From contig NZ_BEVZ01000009.1 in assembly GCF_003112515.1 (NCBI RefSeq), positions 186,001-250,000 of the forward strand: a stretch of 64,000 bases of DNA, read 5' to 3'. The DNA comes from Streptomyces fragilis. GTDB taxonomy: Bacteria > Actinomycetota > Actinomycetes > Streptomycetales > Streptomycetaceae. Shown in pieces: positions 7,502 through 15,965 of this stretch. Below the pieces are notes generated by a model, which was not told where the DNA came from, ran no database searches, and saw only the letters and a program-made list of their open reading frames with translations. Position 1 is the first letter of the stretch. Every line of letters begins with the position of its first letter. The position numbers and the translations under genes were made by a program.

Positions 7502-8347
7502 ATGACCGACACCGTCTCCTTCGAGGTCGCCTCCGCCGGCGGCCCGAGGACCGTGACCCTGGCCTGCGAACGGCGCGGCGCCGGCGAGCCCCTCCTGCTG
7601 CTGCACGGCATCGGCCACCACCTCCAGGCCTGGGAGCCGGTGAGCCGGATCCTGGCCGCGGACCGGGAGGTGATCGCCGTGGACCTCCCGGGCTTCGGGT
7701 CCTCCCCGGCACTCCCGGAAGGGCTGGAGTACGACCTGGCGACGGTCACGGCGGTGCTGGGCGGCGCGTGCGAGGCGCTGGGCGTCGGACGGCCGCACGT
7801 GGCGGGCAACTCCCTCGGCGGGCTGCTCGCCCTGGAGATGGGCCGCCGCGGGCTGGCCCGTTCGGTGACCGCGCTCTCCCCGGGCGGCTTCTGGTCGCCG
7901 GGCGAGTGGCGCTACGCCGCCTCGGTGCTGCGGGTGATGCGCGAGGGCGCGACGCGGCTGCCGCTGCCCGTCGTCCGGCAGCTGGCCCGCTCGGCCGCCG
8001 GGCGGGCCGCGCTGACCGGCACCATCTACGCGCGGCCGGGCCGTCGAGCGCCGGAGGCGGTGGTCGCCGAGACGCTGGCGCTGAAGCACGCGCCGGGCTT
8101 CGGGGCGACCCTCCGCGCGGGTGCCGGGCTCACCTTCGGCGACGACCTGCCCGGTCTCCCGGTCACCGTGGCCTGGGGCGACAGGGACCGTCTGCTGTTT
8201 CCCCGTCAGGGCGTGCGGGCCAAGCGGGTCATCCCCGGGGCCCGGCTGGTGCGCCTGCGCGGCTGCGGGCACGTGCCGATGAACGACGACCCGGCGCTGG
8301 TCGCCCGGGTGGTCCGGGACGGCAGTGGCGGGGCGGCCCGGCGCTGA
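7502..8347 (+). CDS. alpha/beta-fold hydrolase
   Basis: 281-residue alpha/beta hydrolase. Oxyanion HGIGHH lies at about residue 35, the nucleophile elbow GNSLGG at about 102-107 (Ser), the catalytic Asp probably in WGDRD at about 225, and the His in GCGHVPMND at about 258. It has no signal peptide, so it is cytoplasmic. It most resembles the small esterase, epoxide-hydrolase-like or haloperoxidase-like branch; substrate cannot be read from the sequence. ATG 7502 is chosen because the frame before it lies in the promoter region. It is divergent from the GntR gene and followed by phoD after about 150 bp. Confidence 0.88.
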   Translation: MTDTVSFEVASAGGPRTVTLACERRGAGEPLLLLHGIGHHLQAWEPVSRILAADREVIAVDLPGFGSSPALPEGLEYDLATVTAVLGGACEALGVGRPHVAGNSLGGLLALEMGRRGLARSVTALSPGGFWSPGEWRYAASVLRVMREGATRLPLPVVRQLARSAAGRAALTGTIYARPGRRAPEAVVAETLALKHAPGFGATLRAGAGLTFGDDLPGLPVTVAWGDRDRLLFPRQGVRAKRVIPGARLVRLRGCGHVPMNDDPALVARVVRDGSGGAARR

Positions 8348-8378
8348 ATCGCCCGGCCGAGTGACCGCGGAGCGCGTT

Positions 8379-8400
8379 GTTCACCTCCGGTTTCCGTGCG
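8379..8400 (+). promoter_or_regulatory. candidate PHO box upstream of phoD
   Basis: Two adjacent 11-bp direct-repeat units: GTTCACCTCCG (8379-8389), matching the PhoP core GTTCACC exactly, and GTTTCCGTGCG (8390-8400), a weaker unit. A -10-like TAGGTG starts at 8417, about 16 bp after the box, and the ATG is at 8502. The PhoR-PhoP binding-unit model is established for Streptomyces; its application here is inference. Confidence 0.5.
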
Positions 8401-8501
8401 GGCCGTGCGGCGGGAGTAGGTGTTGCTGCGCACGCCGTCCGGACGCGCCCGGTCCCGTCCCGTTTCGCTCCCGCTCCCCTTCCGTTCCTGGAGGCGCCCT
8501 C

Positions 8502-10094
8502 ATGTCCGACCAGTCGTCCGCCCCCGCGCGCCGCGGCGTCCTGCGGGGCGCCCTCGCCGCCTCCGCGGCGCTCGCGCTGCCGGCGGGGCTCGGCTCCGCC
8601 GTCCCGGCCTTCGCGCTCTCCGGCCGTCCCCGGGCCGGGTGGGGTGTGCAGGCCGGTGACGTGACCTCCGCATCGGGCCTGGTCTGGGTGCGCTCCGACC
8701 GCCCGGCCCGGATGGTCGTCGAGGTGTCGCCGACCGAGTCGTTCCGCCGGGTGCGCCGCGTGCCGGGCCCGCTGCTGGGCGAGGGCACCGACTTCACCGG
8801 CACCACGCGGCTGCGGGGCCTGCCGCCGGGCGAGCAGATCCACTACCGCGTGGTGCTGGCCGACCCCGACGACCCGCGCCGCACCGGGGAGCCGGTCACC
8901 GGCACCTTCCGCACGGCCCCCGCGCGGCGCCGCGACGGGGTGCGCTTCCTGTGGTCGGGCGACATCGCGGGGCAGGGCTGGGGCATCAACCCGGACATCG
9001 GCGGCTACCGGATCTTCGACGCGATGGCCCGGCTGGACCCGGACTTCTTCCTGCTCAGCGGCGACAGCGTCTACGCCGACGGACCGATCGCCGCCACCGC
9101 GGCGCTGCCGGACGGGCGGCTGTACCGGAACCTGGTCACCGAGGAGAAGTCCAAGGTCGCCGAGACCCTGGCCGAGTTCCGCGGCAACTTCCGCTACAAC
9201 CTGCTCGACGAGAACCTGCGCCGCTTCAACGCGCGAGTGCCGGCCGTCGTGCAGTGGGACGACCACGAGGTGCGCAACAACTGGTACCCGGGCCAGGTGA
9301 TCGCCGACACCGACGCCCGCTACACCGAGAAGCGCATCGACGTGCTGGCCGAGCGGGCCCGCAGGGCGGTGAGCGAGTACTACCCGATCTCCACGCTCAC
9401 CCCGGGCGCCCGCGAGGGCCGGATACACCGGGTGGTGCGCCACGGCCCGCTGCTGGACGTGTTCGTGCTCGACATGCGCACCTACCGCAACGCCAACTCC
9501 GGCGGCACCGACGCCGTCGACCCGCAGGGCATCCTCGGCCGCGAGCAGCTGGAATGGCTCAAGCGCGAGTTGGCGCGGTCGCGCGCGGTGTGGAAGGTGA
9601 TCGCCTCGGACATGCCGCTGGGTCTGGTGGTGACGGACACCACCGAGGGCCGGCGCAACGTCGAGGCGGTCGCCCAGGGCGATCCGGGTGAGCCGCTGGG
9701 GCGCGAGCTGCAGATCGCGGAACTGCTGCGGTTCGTCAAGCACCGCCGGATCACCGGCACGGTGTGGCTGACGGCGGACGTCCACCACACCTCGGCCCAG
9801 CACTACCAGCCCTCGCGGGCCGCGTTCACCGACTTCGAGCCGTTCTGGGAGTTCGTCTCCGGCCCGCTCAACGCGGGCGCCTTCCCGGCGACCGCCCTGG
9901 ACGGCACCTTCGGACCGGAGCGGGTGTTCGTGAAGGCGCCCGTCACCTCCAACGTCTCGCCGGCCGAGGGGTTCCAGTTCTTCGGCGAGGTGGAGATCGA
10001 CGGCGACAGCGGCGAGATGACGGTCCGGCTGCGGGAGCAGGACGGGACGGTGCTGTTCACCAAGGTGCTGCAGCCGGGTCTCGTCGGCCAGTAG
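8502..10094 (+). CDS. phoD: PhoD-like alkaline phosphatase/phosphodiesterase, Tat-exported
   Basis: 530 residues. The N-terminus has a twin-arginine type signal (ARRGVLRG, then a hydrophobic Ala/Leu run ending VPAFA at about 38). An N-terminal beta-sandwich PhoD domain follows (about 45-135), then the metallophosphoesterase core with SGDSVYAD at about 186, WDDHEVRNN at about 252 and DVHHTSAQH at about 426, the metal ligands of the family. PhoD enzymes need Fe and Ca and release phosphate from phosphodiesters such as teichoic acids and phospholipids. Start ATG 8502 has a good GGAGG ribosome site 7 bp upstream. A candidate PHO box sits about 100 bp upstream, pointing to induction by phosphate starvation. 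Confidence 0.94.
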   Translation: MSDQSSAPARRGVLRGALAASAALALPAGLGSAVPAFALSGRPRAGWGVQAGDVTSASGLVWVRSDRPARMVVEVSPTESFRRVRRVPGPLLGEGTDFTGTTRLRGLPPGEQIHYRVVLADPDDPRRTGEPVTGTFRTAPARRRDGVRFLWSGDIAGQGWGINPDIGGYRIFDAMARLDPDFFLLSGDSVYADGPIAATAALPDGRLYRNLVTEEKSKVAETLAEFRGNFRYNLLDENLRRFNARVPAVVQWDDHEVRNNWYPGQVIADTDARYTEKRIDVLAERARRAVSEYYPISTLTPGAREGRIHRVVRHGPLLDVFVLDMRTYRNANSGGTDAVDPQGILGREQLEWLKRELARSRAVWKVIASDMPLGLVVTDTTEGRRNVEAVAQGDPGEPLGRELQIAELLRFVKHRRITGTVWLTADVHHTSAQHYQPSRAAFTDFEPFWEFVSGPLNAGAFPATALDGTFGPERVFVKAPVTSNVSPAEGFQFFGEVEIDGDSGEMTVRLREQDGTVLFTKVLQPGLVGQ

Positions 10095-10114
10095 GCCCGG
10101 GGCCCGGCAACCCT

Positions 10115-10148
10115 CGGCTGCCGGAAGTCCGAAGGCTCCCGGCAGCCG
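10115..10148 (+). terminator. hairpin terminator after phoD
   Basis: Perfect 10-bp stem CGGCTGCCGG (10115-10124) with CCGGCAGCCG (10139-10148) and a 14-nt loop. It begins 21 bp after the phoD stop and lies before the SWIM gene. Confidence 0.65.
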
Positions 10149-10183
10149 CGGCAGTTGTCGGTGGTCGCCTCTACGGTCCTTCC

Positions 10184-11542
10184 ATGACGCGATCACTGCA
10201 GGCCATGGCCTATGCGCGTCCCTCCGCGCTGCGCTCCACCGCGGAGGGACGGCTCCTTGGACTGGAGACCTCCCGGGGCGCGACGCCCACGGGCGTCCAG
10301 GACCACCCCGGCTTCTTCTCCGGCTTCCTCACGCACCCTCAGGCCGCCGCCGCGGGCCTGCTGGCGGTGGCCGACGTGGCGGCGGCCCGCTACCACCAGC
10401 CCCAGGCGCGCGCCTCGCTCGACCCGGTGGTGACGGGCAACGGCGACCGGCTGCGTTTCGAGTCCTTCTCCGGCTGTTGCGGCGTGTACGCCCGACTCGA
10501 CGTCCTCGACGGCGGCCTGGACGGCGGGGAGGTGGGGCACGGCACCACCAACGTCGACGTCAACGACCCGCTGCGTGAGGCGCTGTCGCGGGTGGGTGCG
10601 CTCGACCCGGTCCACCTGCGGGTGGGCCCGGACGAGCTGGCGGTGACGACGACGGACGGCCCGGTCGTCGAGAAGAAGGTGCCGTTGCCGGACCGCTGGC
10701 TGCGCGGTTTCGCGGAGTCCCAGGTGGTCGCGGCCGGTTTCGAGCTGCGGGCGGAGCTCCCGGCCGCCGAGGCGGTCCGGTTCCTGCGGTCGCTGCCGCG
10801 CGGCCGGGGCCGGGGTGGCGCGTCCTGGGTGGCGCCCGCCGGGCGGGGGCTGCGGCCGACCACCAGGCCGGTGCCGGGCGCCGTGTGCCTGCCGGGGCCG
10901 GAGCGGCTGGCCGCCCTGCAGCGGGTGCTGCGGCACGCGACCGCGCTGCGGGTCTACGGGCCCGCCGTGTCCGGGACGGACGCCACCGCGAGCGCCTGGG
11001 AGGCGGTGCTGCCGGGCATGCGGCTCACCCTGACCCTGTCGCCGGACGCCTCCCGCGGCTTCTCGGGAGAGGGCGGGGTCCTCGACGCGCTGGCCTCGGA
11101 CGACGCCGCCGAGGACGCGGAGCTGATCTCCGTGCTGCTGGCGTGGGAGCCGCGCATCGACGTCGCCGATCTGGCGGCCGCCTCCGGCCTGACCCCCGGG
11201 CGCGTGCGCGCCGCCCTGGTGCGGCTGGGCACCTCCGGACGGGTGGGTTACGACCCGGCCGAGGCCGCATACTTCCACCGCGAACTGCCCTACGACGCGG
11301 CCCGGGTGGAGCGGCACAACCCCCGGCTGCGGGACGCCCGGGCGCTGCTGGCCGCGGGCGCGGTCACCCTGGACGGCGCGACCGGCACGGTCACCGCCGA
11401 GGACGGCCACCGGCACCGGGTGCGCGAGGAGAACGGTGCGCTCACGTGCACCTGCTTGTGGTGGGCGAAGTACCGGGGCGGACGCGGGCCGTGCAAACAC
11501 GCGCTGGCGGTCCGGATGGCGCGACGGGAGGGGCGGTCGTGA
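10184..11542 (+). CDS. SWIM zinc finger domain protein
   Basis: 452 residues, cytoplasmic. The C-terminus carries a SWIM zinc finger, CTCLWWAKYRGGRGPCKH (about 421-438), a CxC...CxH arrangement that binds DNA or protein. Residues about 330-375 look like a small winged helix (VADLAAASGLTPGRVRAALVRLGTSGRVGYD). The N-terminal two-thirds is actinomycete-specific. Its stop overlaps the start of the next gene (GTGA at 11539-11542), so the two products are made together and probably act together. Elsewhere such SWIM proteins occur with MoxR ATPase and vWA genes; none is present here. Start ATG 10184 opens the domain-like sequence; the frame upstream overlaps phoD. Confidence 0.88.
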   Translation: MTRSLQAMAYARPSALRSTAEGRLLGLETSRGATPTGVQDHPGFFSGFLTHPQAAAAGLLAVADVAAARYHQPQARASLDPVVTGNGDRLRFESFSGCCGVYARLDVLDGGLDGGEVGHGTTNVDVNDPLREALSRVGALDPVHLRVGPDELAVTTTDGPVVEKKVPLPDRWLRGFAESQVVAAGFELRAELPAAEAVRFLRSLPRGRGRGGASWVAPAGRGLRPTTRPVPGAVCLPGPERLAALQRVLRHATALRVYGPAVSGTDATASAWEAVLPGMRLTLTLSPDASRGFSGEGGVLDALASDDAAEDAELISVLLAWEPRIDVADLAAASGLTPGRVRAALVRLGTSGRVGYDPAEAAYFHRELPYDAARVERHNPRLRDARALLAAGAVTLDGATGTVTAEDGHRHRVREENGALTCTCLWWAKYRGGRGPCKHALAVRMARREGRS

Positions 11543-14220
11543 AGAGGGCGGCGACGGAGCACGAGGTGTGCGCGGCGGTGCGCGAAGGCATGACCGACCG
11601 GGTGGCCGGTCTGCTGGAGGAGATGACGGCGGCCGAGCGGCGGGCGCTGGTCCCGGAGTGGGAGCGGCTGCGCAAGGAGCTCCGCCAGGACTGGGGCCGG
11701 CAGCGGCGGGTGTACCCGGCCCTGCATCTGGCCGGGGCGGCCTCCCTGAGCGGGGCGGCGGCGGTCGCCTCCTGGCTCACCGCGGCCGACTTCCGGTGGG
11801 CGGCGGCCCCGGCCGGGCTGCTGCTGCGGGCACTGCGGGACCGGGAGCCGCACTGGCTCGCCGACGTGGCCCGCCGGGTCGCCGCGCGCCCGGTCTCCGC
11901 CGGTGTCGACCACGGCCTGCTGGACGGACTGGCGCGGCTGGCCGACTGTCCGCCACCGGTCACCGAGGCGTCCGTGCACGCCTGGATCCAGTACGTCAAC
12001 GGCGCCTGGTCGGACCGGGACGGCGTCGACGCCCGCATCCGGGACACACGGCACCTGTCGGCGATGACCGCCGGCCTCTTCGCCACGGCCGACGCGGGCC
12101 GCGCCATGGCGAACCTGTACTCCGTCGACGGCGGCGACAGCTGGGTCACCGTGCTGGCGCGGCTGACCGCCGAGGGCCTGCTGGACCGGCCGGCGATGGT
12201 GGAGGGCTGCGTGGCACGGCTGCTGCGCGGCGGTCCGGCCGCCGACCAGCGGGTGTTCCTCAACCTGCTCACGGCACTGGAGCTGACCGGGGACGAGCGC
12301 CGTGCGCGCAGGGCCGACTGGTCGGCGCTGGCCGCCGACGGGATCTCGACGGTCGCCGCCCACGCCCAGGCGGTGCTGAGCGGTCTGGCCCTGGCCGGTG
12401 ACCTCTCCGACCGGGAGCTGGCGGACCTGTCGGCCGCGGTGTTCTTCCGGACGGAGAAGAAACTGGTCCGCGCCCAGCTCGTCCTGCTCGGCAAGGTGCT
12501 GTCCGCACGGCCGCACGCGGCGGAGCTGCTGCTGCCGGGTCTCGGCCACGCGTTCGGGCAGCCGGACGCCGACGCCCAGGAGCGGGCGCTCCGGTTGCTG
12601 GAACGGCATCGGGACAAGGTCACCGACGAGAAGGTCCGCGAGGAACTGGCGTACGCGGCCGATCAGTTGTCCCCGGCGCTGCGCGTCCGGGCGTTGACGG
12701 CGCTGGGCATGGAGGCGCGGGGCGGGGCACCGGAGGCGGCGTACGAGGAGATGCTGCCGCCGGCGCCCGCCGCCGTCCGCCTGGCCCCGGCACCCGCCTC
12801 GCCTGCCGAACTGGCGGAGGAGACCGGCGCGTTGCTCGCCAGGCGCGACGTGGACGTGGCGGCCTTCGAGCGGGTGCTGGACGGTCTGGTCCGCCTCGCC
12901 CACCGGGACCGGGCGGCGCTGCTGGACGCGCTCGCCCCGGTCCTCGCGCGGACCGAGTGGTACGGCGCGGCACCCGACAGCCGGCTGACGCCCGAGCGCT
13001 ACTTCGGCACCGACGCCTACACCTGCGACGTGCGCCACCTCACCGAACTCGTCCTGGCGGCACTGGCGGAGCGGATCTCCGAGGAGGCGCTGTGGGCCGG
13101 GACGCAGGACACGGCCCTCACCCGCCGCTGTGCCCACACCACACTGTGCCGTGCGTTCGAGGCCCGCGTCCGGGAGCTCGCCCACCGGGTGCGGACCGAC
13201 GCCGTACCGCCCTTCCTCCTGTCCACCCCCACCTGGAGCACCGGGGCCGTCGATCCCGCGGAACTGGTGGATCGGCTGGAGGTCTACGCCACGGCGGGGA
13301 TCCGCCCGCTGGGGGACGACTTCGCCCAGGCGCTCCTGCGGGCGCGTCGCTCGGACCGTCCCGCGGCCGAGGCCGCCGCCGCGCGCGCCGCGGCGCTGGG
13401 AACCCCGGAGGGCGAACACCTGGCCCGGTGGCTGACCGCCGCCGATCCCCTCCCCGCGACACCGGAACGGCGGACGGCCGACCGCCGGGTGCTGCCGGGG
13501 CTCGGCGAGTGCTTCCCGTTGCTGCACGACTTCCCCCGTGACTTCGCACGTCTGGGCGAGCCGGTGCCCGCCGATGCCCAGCACTTCTGGTGCTACCACC
13601 TCGACGACGACATCCGGCCGCACCTGCTCGCCATGCTCCCCGAGGACCGCGAACTGGTCGCGGCCCGGCTGGCGCACGACACGATCGCCTCCGCCGTGCA
13701 GGACCAGCGGCGCGGCGCGGCCGTGCTGCCGCTGCTGGCGGAGGCCGGCGGGCCCGCCGGTCCGGCCACCCACCTGTGCGTGGCCTACGGGCTCGGCTCC
13801 CGGCATCCCGAGGACCGGCTGGCCGCCGTGGACGCCCTGCTGGTGCTGGCGGCGCGCGGGCAGCTCGACGCGGGCCGCCTGGGGACCGACCTCGGCGCGC
13901 TGGTCCCGCCGGGCGCGGTCAAGGCGGCGCGGCTCGCCGACGCGCTGCGCACGGCTGCCGCCACCGGGGCGTACGCCACCGTCGGCGAGGTGCTCCGGCA
14001 CACGTTGCCGGCGCTGCTGGCCGAGGGCGTGGAGCCGGCCCGCGGGCTGGGCGACCTGCTGGGCGTGGCCGCGGAGTGCGCGGAGCGGACCGGCATCACC
14101 GGGGCGCTGCCCTGCCTGGACCGGGTGGCGGACCGCTCCGGCTCCTCCCGGCTGGTCCTGGAGGCACGGCGACTGCGCACGGCGCTGAACGGCGAGCTGA
14201 ACGGGGGGACGGTCAGCTGA
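11539..14220 (+). CDS. large HEAT-like repeat protein (DUF6493-like), SWIM partner
   Basis: 893 residues, almost entirely helical, rich in Ala, Leu and Arg, with short repeating helix pairs typical of HEAT/armadillo-like scaffolds and no transmembrane segment. It matches the general appearance of the DUF6493 proteins encoded beside SWIM-domain genes in actinomycetes; I cannot confirm the family without a profile search. Start GTG 11539 overlaps the SWIM gene stop by four bases, a translational coupling. No catalytic motif is visible. Clusters of the same kind with MoxR and vWA genes are thought to act in stress or conflict responses; whether the pair alone is functional is unknown. Confidence 0.8.
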   Translation: MKRAATEHEVCAAVREGMTDRVAGLLEEMTAAERRALVPEWERLRKELRQDWGRQRRVYPALHLAGAASLSGAAAVASWLTAADFRWAAAPAGLLLRALRDREPHWLADVARRVAARPVSAGVDHGLLDGLARLADCPPPVTEASVHAWIQYVNGAWSDRDGVDARIRDTRHLSAMTAGLFATADAGRAMANLYSVDGGDSWVTVLARLTAEGLLDRPAMVEGCVARLLRGGPAADQRVFLNLLTALELTGDERRARRADWSALAADGISTVAAHAQAVLSGLALAGDLSDRELADLSAAVFFRTEKKLVRAQLVLLGKVLSARPHAAELLLPGLGHAFGQPDADAQERALRLLERHRDKVTDEKVREELAYAADQLSPALRVRALTALGMEARGGAPEAAYEEMLPPAPAAVRLAPAPASPAELAEETGALLARRDVDVAAFERVLDGLVRLAHRDRAALLDALAPVLARTEWYGAAPDSRLTPERYFGTDAYTCDVRHLTELVLAALAERISEEALWAGTQDTALTRRCAHTTLCRAFEARVRELAHRVRTDAVPPFLLSTPTWSTGAVDPAELVDRLEVYATAGIRPLGDDFAQALLRARRSDRPAAEAAAARAAALGTPEGEHLARWLTAADPLPATPERRTADRRVLPGLGECFPLLHDFPRDFARLGEPVPADAQHFWCYHLDDDIRPHLLAMLPEDRELVAARLAHDTIASAVQDQRRGAAVLPLLAEAGGPAGPATHLCVAYGLGSRHPEDRLAAVDALLVLAARGQLDAGRLGTDLGALVPPGAVKAARLADALRTAAATGAYATVGEVLRHTLPALLAEGVEPARGLGDLLGVAAECAERTGITGALPCLDRVADRSGSSRLVLEARRLRTALNGELNGGTVS

Positions 14221-14590
14221 CGACGGGAAGCGAGCGGGTCACGGCGATCCGCGCCGGTGACACGGTGCGGACGCCGGCCCTGCCGAAGGGCCTGTCCGCG
14301 GGCGAACGCCTGGCGCCGGTACCGTTGTTGCGGAGTCTGCGCGGAACTGCGGCGTGACCCCTGGGCCGGGACCTCGCGGACCGACTGCCCGCCGCTCCCG
14401 ACTGCGGACGGCGACGGCCACCAAGGGCGCGGGCCAGGCCGCTCGCGGAGCTCCGGGTCCGGGTCCGGGTGATGGTTCCCGGTCCACGGAGGCCCTCGTG
14501 TGAGATCCCCCATAGCGGACAGAAACGCGCTTAACCGGGCGGTCACAATCCGTTCGTGATCGCGCAACACCGAACCCTCACCGTGGAGTC
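14221..14590. other. 370-bp intergenic region before the ACT-GNAT gene
   Basis: No gene can be supported here. Codon-like structure fades after the stop at 14220. The last 80 bp are less GC-rich (around TTAACCGGGCGGTCACAATC) and probably hold the promoter of the acetyltransferase gene. A short GGTCCG triplet repeat occurs near 14455. Confidence 0.5.
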
Positions 14591-15895
14591 ATGCATCGGA
14601 ACATGACCGCGGAGCACCGCGCGAGCAGCGAACGTCCCGTCCCGTCCTGGCTGCGCCTGGCGCCGGCGAGCCTGAAGTCCTGGTGGTCAGGACGCCACGA
14701 CGGCGCACCCCCGTCGAGCGATACCGATACCGGCGCCCGGCCGTCGTCCTCCACGGGACGGCGGACCGGGCAGGCCGGTCAGGAGCTCCTGGAGCCCTCG
14801 GCCCCCGCCGCCCTGTGGCGGATGCGGGCCACGGTGCGCGACGAGCCGGGTTCCCTGGCGGCGCTCTGCACACGGCTGGCCGGCCTCGGGGTGGACATCG
14901 TCAGCCTGCAGACACACCCGCTGGCCGAGGGCGTGGTGGACGAGTTCCTCCTCCGGGCGCCCGCCGCCCTCACCGGCTCCGAACTCGCGACGCAGGTCGA
15001 GCAGGCCGGCGGCTGGGACGTCTGGACGGAACGCGGGGACGCCCACGACCTGGTGGACGCGCCCACCCGCGCGGTCGCCCTGGCCACCCGCACCGCCCTG
15101 GACCCCGCCGAACTGCCGGTCGCGCTGCGCCAGTTGCTGGGCCGCTGCACCATCCGTCAGGTCCCGGGCGGGCGGGGCCGCCTCGACGGCGCGAACGGTG
15201 GCGGCGCGACCGGGATCGACGAGGAGTGCGGCACGGTGATGCGGCTGCGCGCTCCGGACGGCGGCGCCATCACCGTCGAGCGCGCCCATCTGCCCTTCAC
15301 CCCGGCCGAGTTCGCCCGGGCTCGTGCCCTGGTGGAGCTGGACGACCGTCTCGGCCCGCGGCTCCCGCAGTCGGAGGACCTGCTGGCGGTGCCCGGCGCC
15401 GGGCACATCACCATCCGCCGCGCCGGACCGCGGGACCTGGAGGCCGCCAAGGCCCTGCACGAGCGCTGCTCCCAGGAGACCCTGCGGCAGCGCTACCACG
15501 GTCCGGTGGCGGACGCGGACCGATACCTGCGGCACCTGCTGAGCCCGAAGTTCGGCCGCACGCTGGTCGTCGAGACCGGCCGGGGCCACGTCGTCGGGCT
15601 CGGGCACCTCATGTGGGACGGTGACGAGACCGAGGTCGCGCTGCTGGTCGAGGACGCCTGGCAGCGACGCGGCCTGGGCGGCGAGCTGCTGTACCGGCTG
15701 GTGCGGTTGGCCGCCGAGGCGGGCAGCGAGGCCGTCTACGCGGTGACCCAGGCCTCCAACACGGGCATGCTGGCGGCGATGCGCGGGCTGGAGCTGCCGC
15801 TGGAGTACCAGGTCGAGGAGGGCACGCTGGTGATCACGGCCCGGGTGGAGCCGGTGGGCACCGACCTGCCGCGGAGCGCCACCGCCTCCGACTGA
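14591..15895 (+). CDS. ACT-GNAT protein: amino-acid-regulated lysine acetyltransferase candidate
   Basis: 434 residues with a variable basic N-terminus (1-75). An ACT-like amino-acid-binding domain follows (about 78-155: RATVRDEPGSLAALCTRLAGLGVDIVSLQTH), then a linker and a C-terminal GNAT domain (about 270-425). The acetyl-CoA loop of the GNAT domain is QRRGLGGELLYRL. The same ACT plus GNAT order is found in amino-acid-regulated protein lysine acetyltransferases of actinomycetes (first described in Micromonospora), which acetylate acetyl-CoA synthetase and others and respond to Cys, Asn or Arg. Cytoplasmic. Two ATGs (14591, 14603) are possible; the first has GTGGAG just upstream. The target protein is not encoded nearby. 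Confidence 0.85.
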   Translation: MHRNMTAEHRASSERPVPSWLRLAPASLKSWWSGRHDGAPPSSDTDTGARPSSSTGRRTGQAGQELLEPSAPAALWRMRATVRDEPGSLAALCTRLAGLGVDIVSLQTHPLAEGVVDEFLLRAPAALTGSELATQVEQAGGWDVWTERGDAHDLVDAPTRAVALATRTALDPAELPVALRQLLGRCTIRQVPGGRGRLDGANGGGATGIDEECGTVMRLRAPDGGAITVERAHLPFTPAEFARARALVELDDRLGPRLPQSEDLLAVPGAGHITIRRAGPRDLEAAKALHERCSQETLRQRYHGPVADADRYLRHLLSPKFGRTLVVETGRGHVVGLGHLMWDGDETEVALLVEDAWQRRGLGGELLYRLVRLAAEAGSEAVYAVTQASNTGMLAAMRGLELPLEYQVEEGTLVITARVEPVGTDLPRSATASD

Positions 15896-15965
15896 ACGCC
15901 GGCCGGCCGGCGGGGGCGTGCCGGCGGAGCTGACGTGGGCCCTCCTCCTGGGAAAGGATGAGCCC

